DNA of 5,270 bases from Alphaproteobacteria bacterium (lineage in GTDB: Bacteria > Pseudomonadota > Alphaproteobacteria > UBA8366). Under the pieces are notes generated by a model. The model was not told the DNA's origin, made no database searches, and worked only from the letters and a program-made list of their open reading frames with translations. Positions 1 through 5,270 of the stretch are shown piece after piece. Both the position numbers and the translations under genes were made by a program. The DNA lies in assembly GCA_029861675.1 (NCBI GenBank), contig JAOTYV010000311.1:1-5270 (forward strand). Reading direction: 5' to 3'. Each line of letters opens with the position of its first letter. The first letter of the stretch is position 1.

Positions 1-1
1 C

Positions 2-523
2 CTGAACCTGTCGCAAATCGTCTTGGCGCAATCGGGCGGCATTCTGGATTGGCACGCCTTCTCGTTGTCGCCGTTCCTCCTGCCCATGTTCGTGGTGTTC
101 TTCGTATCGGCGCTGGCGGAAACCAACCGCGCGCCGTTCGACCTGCCCGAGGCCGAAGCCGAATTGGTGTCGGGATATAACGTCGAATATTCGTCGATGA
201 CGTTCGCCATGTTCTTCCTCGGCGAATACGCGAATATGATCCTGATGAGCGGGATGACGGTAATTCTGTTTCTCGGTGGCTGGCTGCCGCCGCTGGAAGT
301 CGCTCCCTTCACCCTGATTCCAGGGCCTATTTGGTTCGCGTTGAAGATCGCTTCCGTTTTGTTTGTCTTCCTGTGGGTGCGCGCGACCTTCCCGCGATAT
401 CGCTACGATCAGTTGATGCGGCTCGGTTGGAAAATCTTCCTGCCGCTGTCGCTGATCTGGGTCGTTTTCACGGCAGGCTGGCTGCTTGCCTTTAACATGG
501 TCCCGCCCGCGGGCGGCGTCTAA
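2..523 (+). CDS. nuoH: NADH-quinone oxidoreductase subunit H, 3' part (5' end outside window)
   Basis: This is the C-terminal 173 residues of NuoH (ND1 homologue), about half of a protein usually near 330-340 aa. The reading frame is open from base 2, so the gene begins upstream; the TTG at 23 is internal and is not a start. NuoH is the membrane subunit that, with NuoB and NuoD, forms the quinone-binding chamber and couples quinone reduction to the proton pumps. The diagnostic loop [16 protein letters not shown] begins at visible residue 40. Its acidic residues D47, E50, E52, E54 and E62 match the acidic cluster known from E. coli NuoH (D213 to E228). Hydrophobic membrane segments lie at about residues 24-39, 67-93, 108-129 and 145-165. 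The conserved [13 protein letters not shown] motif is at 127-139. It ends in TAA, 23 nt before nuoI. The identification is firm, and no defect is seen in the visible part. Confidence 0.97.
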   Translation: MNLSQIVLAQSGGILDWHAFSLSPFLLPMFVVFFVSALAETNRAPFDLPEAEAELVSGYNVEYSSMTFAMFFLGEYANMILMSGMTVILFLGGWLPPLEVAPFTLIPGPIWFALKIASVLFVFLWVRATFPRYRYDQLMRLGWKIFLPLSLIWVVFTAGWLLAFNMVPPAGGV

Positions 524-531
524 GGCGCGAC

Positions 532-536
532 GGAGG
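532..536 (+). promoter_or_regulatory. Shine-Dalgarno sequence of nuoI
   Basis: GGAGG lies 10 nt upstream of the nuoI ATG at 547, inside the 23-nt nuoH-nuoI gap. It supports that ATG as the start and suggests nuoI can initiate efficiently on its own rather than only by coupling to nuoH. Confidence 0.75.
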
Positions 537-546
537 ATATCGACCA

Positions 547-1035
547 ATGGCATTCATCGACCGAACGGCACGCGCTTTCCTGCTGGCGGAATTGGTCAAG
601 GGCATGTCCCTGACCCTGCGCAGCATGTTTCGCCGTAAATACACGGTCAACTATCCGTATGAAAAAGGGCCGCTCAGCCCGCGGTTTCGCGGCGAGCATG
701 TGCTGCGGCGCTATCCCAACGGCGAGGAACGCTGCATCGCCTGCAAGTTGTGCGAGGCGATCTGTCCGGCGCAGGCTATCACCATCGAGGCGGAACCCCG
801 CGAAGACGGCAGCCGCCGGACCACGCGCTACGATATCGACATGACCAAATGCATCTATTGCGGATTGTGCCAGGAAGCCTGTCCGGTGGATGCGATCGTC
901 GAGGGCCCGAATTTCGAATTCGCCACCGAGACGCGCGAAGAACTTTTTTACAACAAGGAAAAACTGCTGGCGAACGGCGACCGATGGGAGCCGGAAATCG
1001 CGGGCAATATTGCATTGGATGCGCCGTATCGCTAA
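547..1035 (+). CDS. nuoI: NADH-quinone oxidoreductase subunit I, 2x[4Fe-4S] ferredoxin-type protein
   Basis: NuoI (TYKY homologue) is the peripheral-arm iron-sulfur subunit at the membrane junction. It carries clusters N6a and N6b, which pass electrons toward N2 in NuoB. The protein has 162 aa, the usual length in alphaproteobacteria and shorter than the E. coli form. Two ferredoxin motifs of the CxxCxxCxxxCP type are complete: C63, C66, C69, C73 ([12 protein letters not shown]) and C102, C105, C108, C112 ([12 protein letters not shown]). In each motif the last Cys binds the partner cluster, as in 8-Fe ferredoxins. The N-terminal 30 residues are an amphipathic, Arg/Lys-containing helix region ([19 protein letters not shown]) typical of NuoI lying along the membrane surface. 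The [20 protein letters not shown] region at 121-140 is a further family hallmark. The ATG start is backed by GGAGG at 532-536. The stop is TAA, and a 93-nt spacer follows. All eight ligands are present, so a functional protein is expected. Confidence 0.98.
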   Translation: MAFIDRTARAFLLAELVKGMSLTLRSMFRRKYTVNYPYEKGPLSPRFRGEHVLRRYPNGEERCIACKLCEAICPAQAITIEAEPREDGSRRTTRYDIDMTKCIYCGLCQEACPVDAIVEGPNFEFATETREELFYNKEKLLANGDRWEPEIAGNIALDAPYR

Positions 1036-1075
1036 ACACAGCGGGCCTGCGCGACCCGGCATTTGGAGGGGAAAA

Positions 1076-1132
1076 GTGCTGAAAACCGGCGCAAGCCCGC
1101 ATCGCGATGCGGTAGTGAGGGGGGAAGGATGA
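1076..1132 (+). CDS. possible 18-codon upstream ORF overlapping the nuoJ start (hypothetical)
   Basis: A GTG at 1076 follows a strong purine-rich GGAGGGG (1065-1071), with 6 nt between GGAGG and the GTG. It opens an 18-codon frame reading [18 protein letters not shown]. The frame ends in TGA at 1130-1132 and overlaps the nuoJ ATG (1129-1131) in an ATGA arrangement. The nuoJ Shine-Dalgarno sequence lies within its last codons. I do not recognise the peptide: it is short, hydrophilic and lacks a domain or membrane segment. If translated, it would act more plausibly as a coupling or leader ORF for nuoJ than as a functional protein. The same frame is open upstream into nuoI, so the open length itself is weak evidence. 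The only positive sign is the well-placed ribosome binding site that does not serve the nuoJ frame. It could equally be a chance pairing of a GGAGG with a GTG. Confidence 0.22.
   Translation: MLKTGASPHRDAVVRGEG
1097..1112. repeat. perfect 16-nt palindrome in the nuoI-nuoJ spacer
   Basis: CCGCATCGCGATGCGG is a perfect inverted repeat. As RNA it could form a 6-bp stem (CCGCAT/ATGCGG) with a CGCG loop, and as DNA it is a dyad that a dimeric protein could bind. It ends 16 nt before the nuoJ ATG and 4 nt before its purine-rich ribosome binding region. No U-tract follows, so it is not an intrinsic terminator. Possible roles are an RNA-stability or processing hairpin, or a modulator of nuoJ translation. 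Nothing in the sequence decides between these, and it may have no function. Confidence 0.6.
1117..1128 (+). promoter_or_regulatory. Shine-Dalgarno region that fixes the nuoJ start
   Basis: A purine run, GAGGGGGGAAGG, stands immediately before the ATG at 1129, with its GAGG core 8 nt upstream. This supports ATG 1129 as the nuoJ start over the in-frame TTG at 1063. The TTG has no upstream ribosome binding site of its own and would add 22 hydrophilic residues not expected in NuoJ. Confidence 0.65.
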
Positions 1133-1737
1133 TCATTCAGGCGCTGGCGTTCTATTTGTTCGCCTTCGTGGCGGTCGCGGCCGGCGTCATGGTCGTCTCT
1201 TCGCGCAATCCGGTCCATTCGGTCTTGTTTCTGATTTTGGCGTTTTTCAGCTCGGCGGCGTTGTTCGTACTGATGGGGGCTGAATTCCTCGCGATGATTC
1301 TGATCGTCGTTTATGTCGGCGCGGTCGCGGTGCTTTTCCTGTTTGTCGTCATGATGTTGGACATCAACTTTGCGGAACTGCGTCAGGGCTTTTTGCAGTA
1401 TCTGCCGATCGGCGCGTTGGTCGGGTTGATCTTGTTGGCGGAACTCATCCTGATTTTCGGCAGTTGGGCCTTCGCGCCCGAGGTGACGTCGGCGGCGCCG
1501 GTTCCGCCGGTGGACCAAATCAGCAATACCCATGCGTTGGGCAAATTGCTGTACACCCGCTATTTCTACCTTTTTCAAGCGGCGGGCATGATCCTGCTGG
1601 TTGCGATGCTGGGCGCCATCGTCTTGACGCTGCGCCACCGGCCCGGCGTACGCCGCCAGAAAATATCCGACCAGGTCGCGCGGCGCCGCGAAGATTCGAT
1701 CGAGGTGGTCAAGGTGCCGTCGGGGAGTGGCATCTGA
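1129..1737 (+). CDS. nuoJ: NADH-quinone oxidoreductase subunit J (ND6 homologue)
   Basis: NuoJ is a small membrane subunit between NuoH/NuoA and NuoK. Its third helix is known to change conformation during the coupling cycle. The protein is 202 aa from ATG 1129, a normal length. Hydrophobic helices are at about residues 3-23, 29-50, 54-77, 92-112 and 147-168. Family marks are [14 protein letters not shown] at 27-40 and a helix 3 reading [20 protein letters not shown] from residue 50, continuing into FVVMML. A late [18 protein letters not shown] segment at 133-150 precedes the last helix. The C-terminal tail after about 168 is hydrophilic and basic ([10 protein letters not shown]), which puts it on the cytoplasmic side by the positive-inside rule. 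The stop TGA shares its final A with the nuoK ATG, so the two genes are likely translationally coupled. Upstream is the 93-nt spacer with a palindrome and a possible small ORF. Confidence 0.96.
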   Translation: MIIQALAFYLFAFVAVAAGVMVVSSRNPVHSVLFLILAFFSSAALFVLMGAEFLAMILIVVYVGAVAVLFLFVVMMLDINFAELRQGFLQYLPIGALVGLILLAELILIFGSWAFAPEVTSAAPVPPVDQISNTHALGKLLYTRYFYLFQAAGMILLVAMLGAIVLTLRHRPGVRRQKISDQVARRREDSIEVVKVPSGSGI

Positions 1738-2048
1738 TGCTGGAAATCGGTTTGGCGCACTACCTGACGGTTTCGGCGATCCTGTTTGTCCTCGGTCTGT
1801 TTGGAATATTCCTCAATCGTAAAAACGTCATCATTATCCTGATGTCGATCGAATTGATGCTGCTTGCCGTGAACATCAACTTCGTCGCGTTTTCGACCCA
1901 TTTGCAGGATCTCGTCGGACAAATATTCGCCATGTTCGTCCTGACGGTAGCGGCCGCCGAGGCGGCGATCGGTCTTGCCATACTCGTCGTCTACTATCGC
2001 AACCGCGGGTCGATTGCGGTCGAAGATATCAACATGATGAAGGGCTGA
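1737..2048 (+). CDS. nuoK: NADH-quinone oxidoreductase subunit K (ND4L homologue)
   Basis: NuoK is the smallest core membrane subunit and contributes to the E-channel/central hydrophilic axis between NuoH and the antiporter-like subunits. The 103-residue length fits the family. Three membrane helices lie at about residues 5-26, 29-50 and 61-87. The two buried glutamates needed for coupling are present: E39 in MSIELML and E75 in [12 protein letters not shown], equivalent to E36 and E72 of E. coli NuoK. The start ATG overlaps the nuoJ stop by one base (TGATG). GGAG at 1724-1727, inside the end of nuoJ, supplies a ribosome binding site 9 nt upstream. A longer in-frame extension into nuoJ (from 1464) is open but would be non-homologous and is rejected. 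nuoL follows after 6 nt. Confidence 0.97.
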   Translation: MLEIGLAHYLTVSAILFVLGLFGIFLNRKNVIIILMSIELMLLAVNINFVAFSTHLQDLVGQIFAMFVLTVAAAEAAIGLAILVVYYRNRGSIAVEDINMMKG

Positions 2049-2054
2049 CCGCCG

Positions 2055-4004
2055 ATGGAAGCCGCTGTTGTTCTGCTGCCATTGCTGGGTGCGATAGTCG
2101 CCGGCCTGTTCGGGCGCTATGTCGGCGACCGCGGTTCAATGCTGGTTACCTGTACCTTGTTGACGGTATCGACGGTTCTGTCCTGGGTCCTGTTCTATGC
2201 CGTCGCCTTGAACGACAGCCCGCGCACGATAACGCTGTTCACCTGGATGGATGTGGCGGGCTTCACATTCTCCTGGGCATTGCTGGTCGATCAATTGACC
2301 GCCGTGATGCTGGTCGTTGTCACCACCGTATCGGCGGTCGTCCATTGGTATTCCATCGGCTACATGGATCACGACCCGGGCAAGCCGCGGTTCTTCGCCT
2401 ATCTCAGCCTGTTCACGTTTTTCATGCTGATGCTGGTGACGGCGGACAATCTGGTGCAATTGTTCTTCGGCTGGGAAGGCGTCGGGCTGGCGTCCTACCT
2501 GCTGATCGGATTCTGGTACAAGAAACCATCCGCCAACGCCGCAGCGATCAAGGCGTTCGTCGTCAATCGTGTGGGCGATTTCGGCTTCGCGCTCGGTATC
2601 TTTGGCGTGTTCGTGCTGTTCGGGTCGATCGAACTGGCGCAAATCTTCGATGCGGTCGCGGGCAAGGCCGATGCGAAACTGGTCTTCCTCGGGACGGAGT
2701 TCCACGCCCTGACCATCCTCTGCCTGCTGTTGTTCATGGGCGCGATGGGCAAATCCGCGCAGCTCGGACTGCACACCTGGCTGCCCGATGCGATGGAGGG
2801 CCCGACGCCGGTCTCCGCGTTGATCCATGCGGCGACCATGGTGACCGCCGGTGTCTTCATGGTGTGCCGTCTGTCGCCCTTGTTCGAATATTCGGAATTC
2901 GCGCTCGCGGTCGTCACCGTGGTCGGCGCGTCGACGGCCTTCTTCGCCGCCACCGTCGGCCTGACGCAGAACGACATCAAGCGGGTCATTGCGTATTCAA
3001 CGTGCTCCCAGCTCGGGTATATGTTTTTCGCCGCCGGCGTTTCGGCCTATGGCGCGGCGATGTTCCATCTGTTCACCCATGCCTTTTTCAAGGCGCTGCT
3101 GTTTCTCGGCTCCGGCTGCGTCATTCACGCGATGTCCGATGAACAGGATATGCGGCGGATGGGCGGGATCTGGAAACTGGTGCCCATCACCTACGCCTTG
3201 ATGTGGATCGGCAGCCTGTCGCTGATGGGAATTGGTATTCCGGGCGTGTTCGGACTGTCCGGCTTCTATTCCAAGGACATCATCATCGAAGCCGCGTGGG
3301 CGGCGCAAAGCCCGGTTGGGCAGTATGCCTATGTGCTCGGTATCGCCGCGGCGCTGATGACCGCATTCTACTCGGTGCGGCTGATCATGATGACGTTCCA
3401 TGGCACACCGCGATGTGACGAGAAAACGCTGGCGCATGTGCACGAAGCGCCGCCGATCATGTGGGTGCCGCTGGTCGTGCTGGCGGTTGGCTCGGTCATT
3501 GCGGGGGGCGTTGCCTACAATGCCTTCGTCGGGCCGGGCATGAACGCCTTCTGGGGCGATTCGATCCTGGTGTTGAAGCAGCATACGGCGTTGGTCGATG
3601 CGCACCATGTGCCGATGATGGTCAAGCTGTCGCCGCTCCTCGTGGGGGGCGTGGGAATCCTTCTGGCGGTCTGGATGTACAAACTGGCGCCGGGTATGCC
3701 GCTCAAGCTGTCCCGGGCGTTCCGGCCGCTCTACGCGTTTTCGTACAACAAATGGTACTTCGACGAATTATACGATCGTATTTTCGTGCGGCCCGCCTTC
3801 GCCTTGGGGTTCGCTTTCTGGAAATCGGGTGACGGTGCGCTGATCGACGGTGTCGGGCCCGACGGCATCGCGGCAACGACGCTGCGAATTGCCCGCAGGA
3901 TCAGCGGATTGCAAAGCGGATATGTCTACCACTACGCCTTCGCCATGTTGATCGGCGTCGTGGTGCTGGTCACCTGGTATCTTTACGGCCAAGGCGCGGG
4001 GTAG
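2055..4004 (+). CDS. nuoL: NADH-quinone oxidoreductase subunit L (ND5 homologue, distal proton pump)
   Basis: NuoL is the distal antiporter-like subunit of the membrane arm, with about 16 helices and a long lateral helix that braces NuoM and NuoN. The 649-aa length fits alphaproteobacterial NuoL. The N-terminal domain (about 65-115) precedes the proton-translocation core at about 115-410. Key residues visible are E141 in [13 protein letters not shown]175 in NRVGD, K233 in [17 protein letters not shown]258 in ALIHAATM, H338 and H342 in [14 protein letters not shown], and K407 in GFYSKD. These match the E. coli set E144, D178, K229, H254, H334, H338 and K399. The C-terminal extension includes [17 protein letters not shown] at 564-580, typical of the lateral-helix region in alphaproteobacteria, and ends in a final helix at about 627-645. 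AAGGG at 2040-2044 is the likely ribosome binding site. MrpA-type antiporters are homologous, but the neighbours make this NuoL. Confidence 0.98.
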   Translation: MEAAVVLLPLLGAIVAGLFGRYVGDRGSMLVTCTLLTVSTVLSWVLFYAVALNDSPRTITLFTWMDVAGFTFSWALLVDQLTAVMLVVVTTVSAVVHWYSIGYMDHDPGKPRFFAYLSLFTFFMLMLVTADNLVQLFFGWEGVGLASYLLIGFWYKKPSANAAAIKAFVVNRVGDFGFALGIFGVFVLFGSIELAQIFDAVAGKADAKLVFLGTEFHALTILCLLLFMGAMGKSAQLGLHTWLPDAMEGPTPVSALIHAATMVTAGVFMVCRLSPLFEYSEFALAVVTVVGASTAFFAATVGLTQNDIKRVIAYSTCSQLGYMFFAAGVSAYGAAMFHLFTHAFFKALLFLGSGCVIHAMSDEQDMRRMGGIWKLVPITYALMWIGSLSLMGIGIPGVFGLSGFYSKDIIIEAAWAAQSPVGQYAYVLGIAAALMTAFYSVRLIMMTFHGTPRCDEKTLAHVHEAPPIMWVPLVVLAVGSVIAGGVAYNAFVGPGMNAFWGDSILVLKQHTALVDAHHVPMMVKLSPLLVGGVGILLAVWMYKLAPGMPLKLSRAFRPLYAFSYNKWYFDELYDRIFVRPAFALGFAFWKSGDGALIDGVGPDGIAATTLRIARRISGLQSGYVYHYAFAMLIGVVVLVTWYLYGQGAG

Positions 4005-4008
4005 GGCG

Positions 4009-5270
4009 ATGTTCGGAACTGTCGGCTTGCTCAGTGTCATTACCTTTCTCCCCTTGATCGGGGCGCTGTTCATCCTGCTTGTCATTCGCGGGTCCGAGGA
4101 TGCGGAGTTGATCGCCCGCAACGCGCGTTCCACCGCGCTGTTCGCCTCGAGCGCAACCTTCCTGGGGTCGCTGAAAATCTGGTTTGATTTCGATGCGGCG
4201 ACGCCGGATTTCCAATTCGTCGAGACCGTACCGTGGCTGCCGGAATACGGCATCAGCTACAAGATGGGCGTCGATGGTATTTCGATGTTCTTCGTGCTGC
4301 TGTCGACCTTCCTGACGCCGATTTGCATCCTGGCGAGCTGGAACGCGATCAAGGACCGGGTGCGCGAATACATGGTCGCCTTTCTGGTCCTCGAGACCTT
4401 CATGGTCGGCATGTTCTGCGCCTTGGATTTCGTCGTCTTCTACATCTTCTTCGAAGCCGTGCTGATCCCGATGTTCCTGATCATCGGCGTCTGGGGCGGT
4501 CCACGGCGGGTCTATGCAGCCTTCAAGTTCTTCCTCTACACGCTGTTGGGGTCGGTGTTGATGCTGCTGGCGATCATCATGCTGTACAAACAGGGCCAAA
4601 CGACCGATATCGTCGCGCTGCTCGATTTGCGGCTCGATCCGGATTTGCAAATTTGGCTGTGGCTCGCCTTCTTCGCGTCGTTCGCGGTGAAAATACCGAT
4701 GTGGCCGGTTCACACCTGGTTGCCGGACGCCCATGTCGAGGCGCCGACCGCCGGTTCGGTTATTCTGGCGGGTGTGTTGCTGAAGATGGGCGGATACGGG
4801 TTTCTGCGCTTCTCGGTCACGATGATGCCGGTGGCGTCCGATTACTTTGCGCCCTTCGTTTTTGCGCTCAGCGTTGTCGCGGTGATCTACACATCCCTTG
4901 TGGCGCTCGCCCAGGAAGATATGAAGAAGCTCATCGCCTATTCGTCTGTGGCGCATATGGGCTTCGTTACTGTCGGCATCTTCGCGATGAACGAACAGGC
5001 GGTGACCGGCGCGATCATTCAAATGCTCAGCCATGGCGTGGTCTCCGCCGCCTTGTTCCTGTGCGTCGGCGTCGTGTACGACCGGATGCACAGCCGCGAG
5101 ATCGCAGCTTATGGCGGGTTGGTGAACCGAATGCCGAAATACTCGGCGGTCTTCATGTTGTTCATGCTGGCGTCGGTCGGCTTGCCGGGAACCAGCGGCT
5201 TTGTCGGCGAGATTCTCGTCCTGGTGGGCGTTTTCAAGGTCAGCACCTGGGTTTGCGCGCTGATTGCAAC
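4009..5270 (+). CDS. nuoM: NADH-quinone oxidoreductase subunit M (ND4 homologue), 5' part (3' end outside window)
   Basis: The frame opens at ATG 4009, 4 nt after the nuoL stop, and runs without a stop to the window end. That gives 420 residues of a protein usually near 500 aa. NuoM is the antiporter-like proton pump between NuoL and NuoN. Conserved elements in order are [21 protein letters not shown] at 84-104, E149 in [12 protein letters not shown] (equivalent to E. coli E144), and K228 in [20 protein letters not shown]. These are followed by K259 in [10 protein letters not shown], the [17 protein letters not shown] motif at 302-318, H342 in [13 protein letters not shown], and E400 in GFVGEI (equivalent to E. 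coli E407). The central acidic and lysine residues of the proton path are therefore intact. No good Shine-Dalgarno sequence sits at normal distance from the start (AGGG at 4003-4006 is only 2 nt away), so translation probably depends on coupling to nuoL. The cut at the end is the window boundary, not a truncation. Confidence 0.97.
   Translation, partial: MFGTVGLLSVITFLPLIGALFILLVIRGSEDAELIARNARSTALFASSATFLGSLKIWFDFDAATPDFQFVETVPWLPEYGISYKMGVDGISMFFVLLSTFLTPICILASWNAIKDRVREYMVAFLVLETFMVGMFCALDFVVFYIFFEAVLIPMFLIIGVWGGPRRVYAAFKFFLYTLLGSVLMLLAIIMLYKQGQTTDIVALLDLRLDPDLQIWLWLAFFASFAVKIPMWPVHTWLPDAHVEAPTAGSVILAGVLLKMGGYGFLRFSVTMMPVASDYFAPFVFALSVVAVIYTSLVALAQEDMKKLIAYSSVAHMGFVTVGIFAMNEQAVTGAIIQMLSHGVVSAALFLCVGVVYDRMHSREIAAYGGLVNRMPKYSAVFMLFMLASVGLPGTSGFVGEILVLVGVFKVSTWVCALIA

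Noticed and set aside
1063..1128. In-frame TTG start giving nuoJ a 22-residue N-terminal extension
   Set aside because: The extension is hydrophilic and unlike NuoJ. The ATG at 1129 has a purine-rich site directly upstream and gives the normal 202-aa length.
1033..1131. nuoI and nuoJ are in the same frame with no stop between the nuoI TAA and the nuoJ ATG, which could suggest a read-through fusion
   Set aside because: Thirty-one open codons are unremarkable at this GC content. NuoI ends at a normal C-terminus, and no read-through signal is recognisable.
520..1638. 372-codon open frame on the - strand across nuoI and nuoJ
   Set aside because: Its product is rich in Q, R, H and D with no recognisable domain, which is what the reverse complement of GC-biased membrane-protein codons gives. 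It lies wholly over two clear core genes.
2136..2828. Open frames opposite or out of phase with nuoL (also 2997-3608 on - and 2345-3142 on +)
   Set aside because: All overlap the strongly conserved NuoL frame, show no family motif, and have Arg/Gly- or Gln/His-rich shadow composition.
2772..4731. HTWLPDA motif occurring in both nuoL (2772-2792) and nuoM (4711-4731) as a possible repeat
   Set aside because: It reflects ancient paralogy of the antiporter-like subunits. The DNA around it differs, so it is not a nucleotide repeat.
3970..5091. 373-codon open frame on the - strand opposite nuoM
   Set aside because: It has the same low-complexity polar composition (HRDQE-rich) and sits opposite a well-conserved nuoM. 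It is a mirror of the GC-biased third codon position, not a gene.
2055..5270. nuoL/nuoM read as an Mrp-type Na+/H+ antiporter or membrane-bound hydrogenase module
   Set aside because: The families are homologous, but the nuoH-I-J-K-L-M gene order with a two-cluster NuoI and quinone-site NuoH identifies respiratory complex I.

Overview
The window is a stretch of a bacterial nuo operon encoding respiratory complex I (proton-pumping NADH:quinone oxidoreductase). All recognised genes lie on the + strand in the canonical order nuoH (3' half only), nuoI, nuoJ, nuoK, nuoL, nuoM (5' part only). The sequence is GC-rich with a GC-biased third codon position. The proteins resemble alphaproteobacterial and mitochondrial-type complex I: a short (162 aa) TYKY-like NuoI, a NuoH with the [16 protein letters not shown] loop, and a NuoL with a C-terminal [11 protein letters not shown] segment. 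An alphaproteobacterium, perhaps in or near the Rhodospirillales, is the best guess; this rests on recalled family features, not on a search.

Layout: 1-523 is the C-terminal half of NuoH. A 23-nt gap carrying a good Shine-Dalgarno sequence leads to nuoI (547-1035). A 93-nt spacer (1036-1128) is the only non-trivial intergenic region. It holds a perfect 16-nt palindrome and a possible 18-codon upstream ORF whose stop overlaps the nuoJ start. nuoJ (1129-1737) overlaps nuoK (1737-2048) by one base. nuoL (2055-4004) follows after 6 nt, and nuoM (4009 to beyond the window end) after 4 nt. No stretch of 300 bases lacks a gene. I see no tRNA, rRNA, mobile element, CRISPR array, internal promoter or intrinsic terminator.

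The genes work together as follows. NuoI carries the two [4Fe-4S] clusters (N6a/N6b) that pass electrons from the peripheral arm toward N2 and quinone. NuoH forms the membrane side of the quinone chamber. NuoJ and NuoK link it to the antiporter-like pump subunits NuoL and NuoM. The charged residues expected for proton translocation are visible in NuoK, NuoL and NuoM, so the complex appears functional. nuoN would be expected just downstream.

This is a conserved core operon and I do not see an undescribed system in it. The part most worth a second look is the nuoI-nuoJ spacer.
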